Source of the DNA: Asterochloris sp. CNOR1 | Lineage: Eukaryota > Chlorophyta > Trebouxiophyceae > Trebouxiales > Trebouxiaceae | DNA length: 64,000 nucleotides | Assembly: GCA_963969365.1 (NCBI GenBank) | Contig: OZ017749.1 | Span: 930,001-994,000 of the forward strand | Direction of reading: 5' to 3' | In this document: positions 1 through 22,500 of the stretch, in pieces | Position numbering within the stretch: position 1 is the stretch's first letter | Layout: every line of letters starts with the position of its first letter | Translations under genes and position numbers: made by a program | The notes under the pieces: generated by a model | The model's input: the letters and a program-made list of their open reading frames with translations, nothing else | What the model was told of the DNA's origin: nothing | Databases searched by the model: none

Positions 1-3000
1 TTGCTCTTCCAGCATTGTGACAAGCAGACCAACTATCCCGCTCTCAGACCGGCTTGAACTGCAGGTTGTGCTCTTGGTGCTGCCCGTCAAGAAGGGAGCT
101 GTGCTGCTGGACACCGCTGGTGAGGCAGCTCTGGCAGTGTTGCGCACTATGGGCCTGCCCGGGCTGATGGCAGCAGTGCAGGGCAGCAGCGAGGCCAGCC
201 TCAAGGAGCGGGCGGCAGCCAAGAAACTGGGCGAGGCAGCTGTCTCATCACAGGTGGGCAGCGCGGGCCACCGCCTCTTTGACTGAGGTATGCCTCTGGC
301 GTGGCAACTGCTGCCCAGACGCGCAGCTGGACCCGCTGATACACACAAGCCTCCTGCACCAACAACTGCACTGCTTATGGCAAGCAATGCACTGTCTGAG
401 TCAGCATGCATCTCAATGGAGCCCTGCTGCCAGTTCCCTGGGCTCGATGTGGCCTCTGCAAAGTGCACAGTAATGCCCTCAAGAGTGCCAGGTGCTGCAG
501 CACCTTGCAGATGCTAAAGTCGCCGTTGCTTGCACTGCGCCCTGCAGATCCCTTGCGAGCATAGTGTGTAGCTGCCAAAGCGTTCAGAGAGGGCCAGCAA
601 GTGCCAGCGCACCTGGCAGAGGAGCAAAGTCACTGTTGCTGCTCTGCATTCTGCAGATCCCGGGTGAGCACAGGGTGCTGGCAGCCAACTCCCCCAAGGA
701 CGCGCAGCAGGTGCTGCGGCACCTGGCAGACTTCCACCCCAGCCTGCCTTTGTGGCGCCAGCAAAGGCCGTTGGTGTCCATTGATGAGGCAGAGGCAGCC
801 TTTGACACTTCAGATGCTGCGGCGAAGGGTACCGTCATTGTCAGGTGCAGCTGAGAGAGATCTGTGCCTGAGGCAATTTGGCAGCCCAGGAGCTCCCTGC
901 ATGGCCTTTGGGTGGGCACTGCTTTGCAGTGTTGCACCCTGGGCATATTTCTGCAAGACACGCATGTTGATGGTGGTCTGTGCCCCTGTTAGCTGGGCAT
1001 GTTGTCTCTGCAGAGCTGAGTGTGTGCCTGTACATGCTGCAGAGGGTTCGTAAGGGGTCTTGGGCTCTCAGTGAACCAGGCAGTACACATCCAGGGCTGC
1101 AACGACTTCCTGCTGCAGCAGGCTGCAGTGCTGCCCGTGCCAGATCCCGATGTGTCCCCCACTGGTGCCAAAAGGAAGCATGCTGGTGTCAAGGCAGACT
1201 CATCAGATGCTCACATGTCAAGTGAGTCAAGCACTGGGCCTGCCCTGATGCACCAAGCGCTGCATCACGTGCTGCTGGAGAGGCACGCCACAGACCAGCA
1301 TGCCTCTGTGGCCTCTGCATTGCTGCCTGGATGAGAAAGCCTGCAGCAAGTGTGCCTCAGGACATGGGACTGAAAGCATCCTTCCTGCTCATTCTTGCTG
1401 TCAGAGGCACCGATCTCATGGGCACTGCTTTGGTGCTCGATGATGGCTTCTGCCAGGGAGCTGCAAACAGTGCCTGCCTGACCGCCATGCACTGGGCCTG
1501 CAGGTGTGCTGGTGCCAGATCCAACCTTGCAGGACTCCCTGCAGCGCTTGAATGAGGCTGGCCCCCTGCAAGGAGAGCAGACATGGCCCACTGCTCAGGT
1601 GAGACAGGGCCTGCCAAGCTGCCTTGCTCCACAGTGTTGTTCACGGCCAAGCAGAGGGCTTCAGTCTGGGCTTCCTTTGCAGCTCCTCTGCTTAGCGAAG
1701 ATGCCCGGAACATCTGGGCACAGCACACATGAGCCTGGGGGATCAGGCCTTGAGGCGTTGACGCGTCTGCTGCTTGACGCTTGCTGGTTGACTTCAGCTG
1801 CAGGTGCTTCCAGATGCCTTGCTGCTACCTTGTGGCAATACAACCTGCAACGCTCTCACTTGCTCGTGCAGCAACAGAGCTGCACAGATGCCTCACAGCT
1901 GCTCAGCACCCCTTGTTACCTGGCTGTGGGTGCATTAATGCATGCATTGCTACCCATGCTCTGCAGGGGCTGGCAGGTGCCCCTTGGCCAGATATTGTGA
2001 TACATTACTTTACGCACGGCAGAGCTGGCAATGATTTGGTGCTGCTGACTTTGCGTTCATGGGTTGCAGGTGCTTGAAGATGCGAAGGCAGTGCTATCCA
2101 CTACTCTTGGCAGGAAGCAACTGCTCAAGGGGACGGCAACGGTCACGCTCCTGCACTGCTCACCAGTCTGTGCATTTTGCTGCCTTGCAGGAGCTGGCGG
2201 ATGCTCATACAGCGCCATCTACTGCTCCCAGCAGGAAGCGCCTTCCTAAAGGCACATCTGACTACCAGGCTGCCTGGATCACTGAGGCAGCCGGGCCTGA
2301 CGACCTCTCCTCTGGCTCAGACGATGAGGATGCTGCCCTGCCCCAGCAGCAGGGGCACAGCATGGAAGAGGCCAGCGAGGCTGGTGGCAGCATGGAGGAC
2401 GACGATGAGACAGACGACATGCTTGTGAGTGCTGATGATGCACGATATGGGTGTCTTCACAGCGGTGCTGTCCCGCCAGGCGGCCGTAGCCCACAGTGAT
2501 TGGTCAGCTTGCACCCCATGTAAGTGTCTGGAGCGAGCCCGAGCCACCTGCACCAATGTCTGGCTGGTAGCACATGCCCTGTGTTCAAATGCCTCAATGC
2601 AGTGGCTGCATCTGACACCACACAGCCTGCAGAATCGTCCTGCCTCAAGTTGTTGTTCCCACCCTTTGATGCAGGATGTAGAGGATGGTGACTCTCAGCT
2701 TGCCAGCGCGGCCAAGAAGCGGCGCAGGGCAGAGCAGGACGACATCGAGTTTCCTGATGAGGTGAGGCCGGCGGCTTGGCCGCACACAGAAACATCTTAC
2801 ATGTGCAAGAATTTTCTGGGACACGGTACAGTTTGCTGCTGTCCTGTCGTGTGCCTTGATGAGGTGAGGCAGGTGTTAGGTTTGGCAAAGTCTTGCTGTT
2901 GATTGTCTTTCCTGCTCTACTTGCATGGAAAAGGGTCCCATCTATATCGTCACAGCACACCTGGCACCGCTCCTTGACCGGCTGCAGAGCTTTTCAGAGC

Positions 3001-5933
3001 ACAAGGCGCAGCCTTCTTACTGGCCCCAGCAATGGGTGTGCTCAGGTGGCCTCCCAACACCTCATGAGAACGCTCTCTATGTACACCTCTTACTGCAGAT
3101 GGACACGCCTGACAACGTGCCAGCACGTCAGCGCTTTGCACGCTATCGCGGGCTCAAGAGCTTCAGGGCCAGCCCCTGGGACCCAAAGCAGGACCTGCCA
3201 GCAGAGTACGCCCAAACTTTCGCCTTTGAGAACTTCAAGCGGGCTCACAAGAGGTGAGGCGCTGGCAAGCTGTACTCTGGAATGCGTTTGTGACAACATA
3301 CTCCAGGCATGGAAGAGGTAGGGTGCTGGTGGTGTGGGCTGTGACCAGATGGCTTGTGCGGTGCTGCAAGGCAACGTGCATGCAGTTATTGTGCACCTAG
3401 TAATGGTAGGCGGCCTGTTGCTTCAAAATCCTCCTGCCTCAACTTGTCAGGCATGACAGCTGAGGGCGTCTTGCCCAGCTGCATCAACGTAAGCTGTGAT
3501 CCAGCTTGGCCCTTGCCCAGGGGCCCAGCAGCTACAGGGACACACTCCCTTGGCAAGTAGTCCGTCCTCACGGTGAGCAATGCTCCTCCTGCCCTGCAGC
3601 GTCTTGCAGCATACTATAGGTTCCCCTGTGCTTGTGTCCAGTCTGGCATTGACCGTGCCTTTTGCAACTGCAGAGCCAGGGCAGCAGCAGAGGCCGCAGG
3701 CAAGCCGGGCGATGTGCATGGCGTTGCAGCAGGGAGCTATGTGGAGCTGCACATTGCGGATGTCCTAGCTGACGCTGCACAGCATGTTGTGCAGGCCACC
3801 GCTGCTTTTGCCCAGGTGTGAGAAGCTAGTGGCCCTATTAGCCTTGTTGCGCGTGTCTGACACCAGACAAGCTGTGCGCCTGTCTTGCCATGCCAGCAGT
3901 GGCTATAGTGCAGCTTGCCCTCAACATCCTTCTTACACGGCAAGGGCCCATTGCACACTCCTGCAGCCCATTTGCAGCACTCAGTCGCATAAAACAAGTA
4001 TGTTTTCACCAGGTAGATCAGAACTTGGTCTCCCTTCTAGACTTACGGAGGCATACCGCTGAAACAGAAGCCTGTCTGCAGGGCAAGGGCATGCCGATTC
4101 TGCTGCACGGTCTCTTGCAGCACGAGACCAAGCTGTCTGTGCTCAACTTTAGCATCCGCAAAGCCAGCAGCCACACTGGGAGCATCCCCAACAAGGCTGA
4201 GCTTCTCTTCTGCACCGGCCTCAGGTGCGCAGCAACTCTGCCATTTACAGCTGTGAAAGACCCTGCGGCAGCAAAACTGGCCTGGAATTCCACCTTCGCC
4301 TCAGCCATGCTGCAATCACAGTCGTTCTGCCCTGCTGTACCTTGCCTCCCTGAGACTGAGTGGGCTGAGCTGGCAACAGCTCTCTGTCTGCAACTGGCCA
4401 CAGCTGATGGCTTCTTGGATGCCAGAGGTCCATTCAGTGCATGTCGCAGCAAGGTCCCTGCCTGCTGGTTGCAGGACCTTCTCTGCACGGCCTATCCTGT
4501 CGTCAGATGAGCCGCAGGCAGACAAGCACAAGCTGGAACGCTACCTGCATGACGGGCGGCAGGTAAGCTGTCGAGTTTGCCATGTGGCCGCTGCTTCTGA
4601 GAGCCCACCTGGCTGTTGCAGATTGTGCACTGCTGTTTTCGTCATGAACGGACAAATGAATAGCTGCCTAGGCCAGCATCATGGCTCAGCTTTTGACAGT
4701 GACAGCACACCCTTTCAGGTCATCGCGTCAGTGTATGGCCCCATCAGCTACCCGCCTCTGCCGCTGCTGGTCTTCCGGCAGACAGAGGGAGGCAGCCTGG
4801 AGCTGGTGGCGTCAGGTGAGCAACTTGATGGGTGCATCTGTTGCCTTTGAGTTGACAGACATGGTGTAATTCTATGGCAGCCATGGGCGCCTGCCTTCTG
4901 AGAGGAGTGCTGAAATTTGTGACAGCCACTAAAATTGACTGCAGCTCTCAGCATCGCCACAGGTTGCTTGTCCGCATGCAGTTATTAGAAGCTGAGGTCA
5001 GCTGCACGCGAGCCTTGCCCCTGCAGCACCTAGACCTCAGCATCTTTGCATGCACAATTTCAGCTGCAAGCATTGCCATCTGCTGGAAGATCGAGTGCTC
5101 TCCTGCAGGGTCCCTGCGCAGCTGCAACCCAGACCGCGTGGTCCTGAAGAAGATTACCCTCTCGGGCTACCCCGTGAAGGTTCATAAGACGAAGGCCGTG
5201 GTGCGCTGGATGTTCCACAGCCCTGACGATGTGAGGTGGTTTCGGCCCCTAGAGCTGTGGACCAAGCATGGGCGCCGCGGGCGCATCAAGGTCAGCTGAT
5301 GATGATCATTAGCAGGGCGTTGCGTTATCCAGTGATGTCGCCCATTTGCTATTGCCATCGCTGTTAATGTGGCATAAGGAGAGTAGGCGCCTTGAGCGCA
5401 AGGTGCTGCACATTGAGCGTGGCTGCTTGCTACTGCTGTTGGCGTGGCATGGCATAACCTAGTACCTGTGGACCAAGCATCAACGCCATGAGCACATCGA
5501 GATGAGGTGCTGATCAGTCTAGCATGGTGGGACGTGGTGCAGGTTTGTACAGAAATGCTTTGCTCATTGTTGGCAAGGCATGGCATGGCGTGACCTGATC
5601 AGCAGCAGATTGGAGCTCTGGGCCAATCCAGGGGCGCCAGGGCTGCGCCTATTGGAGCTGCATGGTGCCCTGACTGACCTAAACTTGCTGCAGCTGTCCT
5701 GACGCCTGGCTTAGTGTCAGCTGGCAGTACATGGTGGCAAGCTTGACATTTCAGACTGATGTGCAAGCTTGCCAGTGCCTGCCTACATGGCTTCTTTGTG
5801 CCTGCAGGAGCCTGTAGGGACGCACGGCTCCATGAAGTGCATCTTTGATGGCAACATCAAGCAGAGCGATGCCGTGTGCACCAGCCTGTACAAGCGGTCT
5901 TACCCTGTCTGGCCCAGCAGCCTGGACTTCTGA
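1..5933 (+). CDS. TSR1: TSR1, pre-rRNA processing / 40S maturation factor (5' partial)
   Basis: TSR1 is a GTPase-like but catalytically inactive relative of BMS1 that binds late pre-40S particles in nucleolus and cytoplasm. The C-terminal half is diagnostic: [15 protein letters not shown] in exon 3099-3253, KLSVLN in 4082-4224, [13 protein letters not shown] in 4475-4562, [17 protein letters not shown] in 4719-4815, [18 protein letters not shown] in 5109-5290 and [12 protein letters not shown] in the last exon 5808-5933. The middle has the family's GEQTWPT (1504-1598) and [12 protein letters not shown] (2191-2424) followed by an acidic stretch. Other exons that keep frame are 65-253, 657-844, 1043-1221, 2675-2761 and 3674-3815. 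The start and the N-terminal G-like domain lie upstream of the window. The long introns hold decayed copies of exon edges. The family assignment is firm; the first exon boundary is less certain. Confidence 0.93.
486..735 (+). repeat. Three tandem copies of a TSR1 exon edge, period about 109 bp
   Basis: The true exon begins at 657 after TGCAG. A degenerate copy of its first ~75 bases plus the upstream pyrimidine/TGCAG acceptor begins at 548, and a third, partial copy lies near 486-516. The shared word GGTGCTGC(A/G)GCACC falls at 491 and 710, twice the 109-bp pitch. The 548 copy reads IPCEHSV then stop, so it is not a usable exon. Confidence 0.8.
2070..2270 (+). repeat. Duplicated TSR1 exon start (pseudo-exon at 2070, real exon at 2191)
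   Basis: About 75 bases after TTGCAG at 2070 align with the start of the real exon at 2191, sharing GATGC, CAGGAAGC and the AAGG block. The offset is 121 bp. The upstream copy is open for about 40 codons but has no clear donor. Weaker relatives of the same acceptor region occur near 1504 and 1801. Confidence 0.7.
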
Positions 5934-6762
5934 AAGCCTGAATGCATGCGCCACACTGTGCTCGAGCAATGCTGATAAAAGGCCAGTCGAGACTGAACCA
6001 CTGCCATTCTGCAATTAAAGCTGACGCTGGGTGCCTGGAGCTGCTTGTGTGCCTTTTAATGCAACCCGCACAGCTGGCCTGTGGCCTTCAAGCCATGCTC
6101 AGCAACACGGTCTCGAAAATGCATCAGCTTGCCTTGCCCCTGGGCCAGCAGGGGGGCAGCAGGATCAGCCTGTATCACCTCAGATTGCACTGTGATGCTT
6201 CAGGGTGCACAGGGGTGGCAATGCCTTCGTGAGGTGGTGCTGGATCAGGATCAGAGCAAGCCAACAGAGGTGCCAAGCTCATTTGCTTCAGGTGATCTTC
6301 CCGCATTACATCTGCATTATGCTCACGCCAACCTGTTGCAGCCCCGCATTGCCACACAGCCTTTCAGATACGCAGATGGTGCTGCGTATCACAGAAATGC
6401 AGTTTGGAGGGATCAGGTGTCAGGAAGCTCAGAGCCCACCCTGCAGGTGACCTGCAGCTGCCTCTGCCTCTGGTGCAGCGAGCTATTTTCACGATCACCA
6501 CTCCTCAATGTTGAGCAATCTGTAGAGCAGCCCGTCCAGGTACAACAACGTGGCTCTCAAGCTCCCCTGCTCGGCCCCCCTCCCTTGCAGAGCACCCTGC
6601 CACTATATCAATAGCAAGACATTGCCACTGTACCCGGTGGCATGCAAAACTTCTGCTCCTGGCAGGCTGCTGTTTGCACCCAGCGGTAGGACTTGAAACC
6701 TCTCTCTCCAGGATGGCAATGTGGAACAAGGCAGCATTGCTAGCATGGCTGCCTGAACAGCG
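5934..6762. other. Intergenic region between TSR1 and NVL
   Basis: About 830 bp between two genes on the same strand. It should hold the TSR1 3' UTR and NVL promoter. An ORF at 6081-6614 has no recognisable family, is rich in Ser, Cys and Pro, and looks like chance reading. I see no RNA gene. Confidence 0.5.
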
Positions 6763-16027
<9,265 letters not shown>

Positions 16028-16591
16028 CTTGATGGAAGGACTACACAACGTGTTTTTATGACAATTCAATGTCAAATCCCATGCTGTGCTTGTGTGCATT
16101 CCAGAGGCCGTTTTCGGGGTTGCAGCCCTCTCTTTTAGAGTTTGATTCAATTTCATCATTTGCAAAGCAACCTGCATGTGCAACAGTGTCTGCCTGTGGA
16201 TAGGCAGTGTGCGCTCCTTAATGAAAGTAACACATTGATCATGCTCTGAATGGGGATGGGCCTCCACTACACATTGTAGCCGGCCACAGACAGTGCGCAG
16301 TGAGAGCAGCTGACGCAAAGTTGCAGCGTAGTGTTGTGCCTCAGGATTGGCTCTGGCCCGCAACAGCAGCTATGCTTCTCAGCACCTCCCACTTGTACAT
16401 GCTTTGCATCTCAGTGGAACAGCTCCTGCAGATGGGACCCTCATCTGGCTAGAAGTCACCTTCACAGCCAGCACGCATGAATAGGAATCTATGGCAGCAA
16501 CATTGCTCTTTGAGGAGTCAAAGTTAGCTCTTTGCTGAGCAAGGCACACCAGAACTAGCTGAAGTGAAGCTGTGTAATATAGGCATCGGGC
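16028..16591. other. Tail-to-tail spacer between NVL and the LEC2-like gene
   Basis: About 565 bp shared by two 3' ends. Short unrelated ORFs only; no RNA gene or repeat recognised. Confidence 0.5.
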
Positions 16592-19500
16592 TCAGCCATG
16601 CTGCCGCTTCTTTTTGAAGTGATGGAGCTTGCTTTTGACAGCAGCGGCAGCATCTGCAGGTGGGAAGGTGAGGCGCTGCTGCCGCCGTGCAGGGTCCCAT
16701 CTCTGCCAGGCCGGCACCATGACTTCCTGCACAGCACAGGGGCTGCCTCAGAGCAGAGCTAGTGGACTGCAGCCGGGAGGGGCTTGCAGCAGCGCTGCCT
16801 GCAGGTGCAGCACATGTAAGACAGGCTCTGCAGGAGTGTGCCTGGCAGCAGCTGCTATTCCTACTGCTGATCAGTGGTTGGACAGTTTGGCAGGAATAGG
16901 TGCAAGACAAGGCATGCAGGTCTGCTTGGCAGCAGAAGTACTGCTGCATGCACATGGGCATGATGCATGACTGGGCGTTCAGGTGTGTGCTTGGCTGCAG
17001 TCTGTCCCACCTGATCCTCATCTGTTGCTCCAGAGGCAAGGTGTGCGGCATGGAGATCCAGATGTCCAGCACTGGCACTCTTTGCATCCTCATCAACCTG
17101 CAACAGCACCCACACACTGTCAGCAAGACGTACCTGGGACTGGCTGGGGAGATATTGGGCTCCGCGAGGCATGCACCTGCTATGTGTGTGCAGCCAAGCC
17201 GCACATTGCTTGATCCTCAAAGGGGCAAGCTTCACGCAGGTTTCTGGTGCAATACAGCCCCAAACCCCATGCTCCCACAGCTTGCTCCCATTGCTTGCTT
17301 GGCACCCTCAAATCCGAGGGTTGCTGGTAGGCCTGCCAGGCAGAAGCCCTTCAAGCTGCCATACAGCCCTGGTCAGTGCATGCTGCTGAATTGCAGCACA
17401 TTGCCAACAGACTGCAGCAGCGTTGGCACTGCAGACTGCAGGCAGGACGGAATCTCACAAGTGCAGTCAGCCTGGCCCAGACAGCTTGTTTGGCCTGAAA
17501 CTGCCTGCAGCAGCTGGGCTCCCAGCACGCCTGGCCAGCCAGTGCAGTACAGACCTAAGGCAAAGACATTCACACAACATGCAGGGCAGACACCGCCTGC
17601 AGCAGCTAGTTGCTGGGTGCTTCAGGCTCATGTCTGGCCAGGCAGCGCGGCACAATTGCAAGGCAGCGACACTCCCACAACATGCACGAGCTGTAGGATG
17701 TGCATGGGCTGCAGCAGCTGGCTGCCCAGCGCAGCGGGCTACTATCTGGCCAGGCACAGACTTAAGGCACTGACACTCCCATTACTGGCTCAGATTGGGA
17801 ATACATACCGGAAGCAGCAGGTGGATGCTTGAAGCATCAGGCTCATGCCGAGCCAGGTAGTGACCAGGGGGCAACTGGGTGGCTGCATCCAGCAGAGCTG
17901 TCAGGACTTTCCAGGTCTGCCGCACATCGGTCTGCTGCTTCTGCAGCTGGGCAGACAGGGCCCCTGTGCTGAAGCGCTCCAGCTCCAGCAGGGTTCTTTT
18001 GTGAACTTGCATGCGGGCCACCTGTAGTTGAGGAGGCCTGTAATGCTACCAATTGTCTATCATCTGCAGGGTTCAGCATACACTGCAAGAATGGACAGGT
18101 CAAACAGGCCTGTGGTACGTGCCATTGTCCAAGATGCAGGCAAGGCTACCCTGAGTGCTCATGCCACTGTGCAACAAGTCCTGCTTCATGTGGACCTTGA
18201 AAGGGGGACCTGCAGCCATGAGCATGCAACGCACTGCATGAGCAGCAGGCCATTTACTTTGCTAGAGGCTAGGAGCACTGTAAATTGCCCAAAATGTAAA
18301 GACAGCATATATAACAAGCAGCAGCACAGCCATGTCTACTTACCAACACATCGTGGTCTGGCAGCAGAGCAGCCTGCGCCCAAAACTCCAGCAGCTCAGC
18401 AGCGGTCAGCTGCTCCCGCCCCACAGCATCCAGATACTCCAGCTTCATACCCAATACAATCTGAATGCACAGAAGCGCAAGAGATTGCTGCACATGCTCA
18501 TGATGAAACAACCAGCCCCAATGAGGGCTACGACGCTTTGAGTTCATCAAGGCGTTTGTCAAACCACACAACATCAACTCTCAAGTAGCTGCCAGCAGAT
18601 GGGTTAGAAGTTTGAACTGGAAGGCCCCAGACGAGAGAGTTACACACGTGGCAGACCTGCTTTGGGCGTTGGCCAGCTCTCGGCCCATACAGCTCATGTT
18701 GGAGCTCCCTGTTAAGGCGGCAGCTGCTGTGGGAGTGCACCAGCAGCTTGTGGGGGCCCAGCTGCCACAGCCACAGGGCTGGACCGGCAGGCCTGGGTGC
18801 ATTGGAAGCCACTGAGGCGTCTGCAGTCTGCTCCTGGGGTCCAGCCACAGCTGTGGGGGCCAAGCGGGGGCGCGCTGCTGCCCCTGGCGGCAGACGGGCC
18901 CTGACTGGTGGCAGCCTGGGAGCAGGAGGGGCCAGCTGCTGCGTCGTTGCGGCCCGGAGGCTCTGCGCCTGCTGCACTCTGACGGGCGGCAGCCCAGGAG
19001 CAAGGACAGGCGGCTGCTTGAGCGTGGTGGTAGCATTGGAGCTTGACAGCTGCTGCATGGCGGCATGGCCGCCTGCCGGCACTGGCACAGCACTCTTGGC
19101 TGGCAGGCCACCCTGCTGCTGCTGGGTGGGTGCCTGCTGCGGCTGACAGGTGTCTCCAGGCCCAACCCAAGCAGTCTGCCGGCTGAGGATATTGGGGCTG
19201 GGCCCCCGCCCCTGCACTGCCTCGCAAGGCTGCCCGCTGACCGCAGCAGGCTGCTTGCATGCCTGTGCAAGGACACTGCTGTGAGTGGCGTCCTGGCCAG
19301 CTGCGTCATTGGGAAACTCGAGGGGCCTGCTGGATGACCATTCGTGTCGCCTCTGAAAAGAGTCCTCAGCAGGGTCATCAGCGAATGCCGCTGCAGCGTG
19401 CCCTGCCACAGGGGGAAGGCAGGAGCTCTCAATGGGGATACCAGTGGCGCCAGCAGAGGGTGCTGCCAGCATTGCAGCAGCACGCTGTGTTTCAAGGGCA

Positions 19501-22500
19501 AAGTAAGATCCCTCAGGGTGGCTCTTGCAGGCATTAGCATGCCTGGCCGCAGGTGTTGAGGTGCCCCCATCAGCGCGGAAGCCGGAGCTGACGAAGTGGC
19601 TGGCAGCCTGCCGCCAGGCGGTGGCTGCTGCAGCCGCAGCTGCACTACCAGCCTGTGCTGGACCAGCCTCGTGTCGGGCTGGCCCCTGGCAGCGCTGCAG
19701 AAGGCCTGCCTTCAGGAACATGGCGTTCTTGGCGCGCAGGGACAGGCGCTGGCGGGGCAGGGGCGACCCAAGCACAACCACATTGCGCTGGGCCCTCAAG
19801 CTGGTGGGCACCCCTGAGGCCTGTGGGCCTGTGGGGTTTGTGTGGGCGCCCGGCATCTGCCGGCTCATGGGGCTGTCACGTGCTCCTGAGCCCTTCTGGT
19901 CTGCTGGGTTGGGGGAGGCCTCGGGGGTCTGCACCTTCAGTGGCACCTCCCACTGCCCCTGCCAGCCAGGGCGCAGCGTCTGGGCCAGGCACACAAAGGC
20001 TGCTGCGTCCAGCACAACTGTAGCCTCGTTCCAGGAGGCAGCGGCGTTGACAATGGGTGCTCCTGCTGCACCAGGCTGCGCCTGGTCTGACAGCAGGCCG
20101 CTGCCAGCGCTGGCGGGGATGGTCAGCCCCGGGGTCAGCCCGGACAGCTGAGTTGCAACTGGCAGCAACATAGTGCCGCCACCTGGGCGCGCAGCTGCCT
20201 TGAGGAAGGTAGGCAGCTGCGTGGGCCTGGCTTGGGGGGATCCCAGGCCTGCCTGCTGCTGCAGGGACACCTCTGTGTGCAGCCGCCAGTGCTGGGGCAT
20301 CTGTTTCAAGACTGCCAGCCGCCTGACTTCCAGAGCTGCCTGCTGTCAGAACTGGAAATAGTCAGCGCCTGCAATTGTCCAGGATGCTCAGCTTTTATGG
20401 TGGCTAAGCAGCCCTCAGGTTTGACCCATCTGAGCCTGGCACACAGTCACCAGCTGTTGCGTGCCTGAGGAAGCGAACTTGTGGGCGCAAGGGGTATATC
20501 ACCCAGCAGCTCATGCATAGCCATGCAGATGGCTGCCCTTGTTCTGCACCTCTGAACTTGCCCCAGGCAATACTGCACTGCCACACTGCCCTTGCTGTCT
20601 TGACTGCAGGCTCTGCAACTGCGAATGCCATGCCGCATCCCTGGTGCTGAATGAACCACCCAGCAGCCATCATTACCTGCCACAGGCACATAGGTGCATC
20701 CAAAGCCCTGCAATAATGGTGATGGCCAGCTCACCTCGACTTCGCAGGCCACGTCGTGGTCATAGTGCTGGTGAATGGAGGGACTCTCAGCAGCTGCCTG
20801 CTGCAGCCAGGCCACATACTCATCCTGCTCGCTTTGGAGCAGAGCCTTCATCTTCTCCACCTTTTGTGCATCTGAGCCCAGCACTTGGCATCCTGCACAC
20901 AATGGTGCCGCATATCAGCTGCAGCTTGTTGTAGTATGGAGTGGCCTCACACCACAGCAGCGGGCAGCTGCAGTCCAGCCCTTACAGGAGGTCCGCCTCG
21001 GTGCAGGGAAAGGTGACCCCGCAGCCAGGCACTGCCAAGCTCTACCCGGTGAATGTCACAGCTGGGGGGAGCCAAGCGGGCTTGGCGTGCGTCTCGCGCC
21101 CATCTGCAGCCAACAGCGTGCATCAGTGCCAAGCATGCATGCGGCCTCGACGAGATCAGCGCACTGTGAACAGCTGAGCGGGCAGGCGCCCACTGCACCC
21201 AACGGCAGACTCCTGTGTATGGACCTCACATGTGTTGCTGTGAGCCTCTCTGCTGCAAGAACTCTGGCACAGGCTGTCACAGGAGCATCAGTGTGTGTGA
21301 ATGGCAGGTGCTTGCCTTGCAGGTCTTCCAGATAGTCGTGGTCAGCCCAGGTCAACTGACTGCGGGGCTGGGGTTGGCTTGAGTGGATGCCTTGGAGCAG
21401 CAGGGCAGGGTCTGTCCTTGTTGCCTGCTTGGCTGCCATCTTTTGCCGCCGCTTTCTTTCTCTGTGCCACTCCTTCTGCCGCTTGACCCACTGAGCCAGC
21501 TCGGTGGTGTGCAGGCGCCCTGCAGGCACCACAAACAAGAGTGGCCATGCCTGACAGCACTGGGCTGGGGTGTGTGGTGCGCAGTTGTCGTGCAGACACT
21601 CGTCAGCGGGGCACATCGTTAACATCTTTTATCGGGCAATTCCCATGGCGAACACAACCAGTGTATTGCGTGTGAGTAGTGTTGTAAGGAACTGGCCGCT
21701 GTATTCGGCATATGGTGTGGAGGCAGCTTGCTGGCAAGACTTCTGAAGATCACAGTCGCTGACACCACGAGGCTGGCTTGGCAGTGTGCAGCTGCCCTGC
21801 AGGCATGTCCTGGTGTAACTCAATCCATTCCCCCAGCATTGCCAGCATGTCAGGCTGACTCAGCCAGCATGGCAGTAAAACTAAGAAAGCTCAGCCGATC
21901 CGCAAGGATGGCCAAATGTGTGGAAGGCGAGCAGATGCCAAGCATAGCAGTGGCTCAGCTGCCGGCCAATGCATGGCTCTGCCACTAGGACAGGGCAGTG
22001 GCAACGGCCCTGTGAGCAAAACAGCTGCAGCTTGCCTGTTGGGTTCAGGATGGCTCCCAAAGTGCCATTGTCACCCGCCTCCAGTGCTGCAATCGCCGCC
22101 GTCAGTCCCTCAGACGGTGCAGGCTGAGGGAATGCACGATTCCAGGCATGCTGCGACGCCGAATCCTGCTGGGAATGCACGGGGTAACCCTGTGGGCCTG
22201 CCTCCTGCTGCTTGACTGCAGTTGCAGCTGCAGCAGCCTGCCCAGCACCTGAGGGCGCAGAGCTGAGCTGGCCGGCCGCACCGTGCCAATGCTGCCCAGC
22301 TTGGGTTGGGACACCAGGCACCTGCTGCTCAGGCAGTGCTCCAGCCTTTTGTGCGGGTGCTACCTTACACTGCTGCCTGGCGGCCGCCCCCACTGCTGTC
22401 GCCAGCCTGCCACGTGCAGGTACAGAGGTGGGTGGCGCAGGCACTGCCCCGGCTGCAGCAGCCTTGCTGGCGCCCACAGGCGCAGCAGGCTCTGTTGGCG

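Noticed and set aside
6081-6614. 177-codon ORF between TSR1 and NVL
   Set aside because: Composition is like other chance ORFs here, no family motif and no supporting splice pattern.
18528-20309. 593-codon minus-strand ORF as a stand-alone gene
   Set aside because: Its end lacks conserved coding character and a donor at 18657 joins it in frame to the KLEYLDAVGREQ exon; it is the large exon of the LEC2-like gene.
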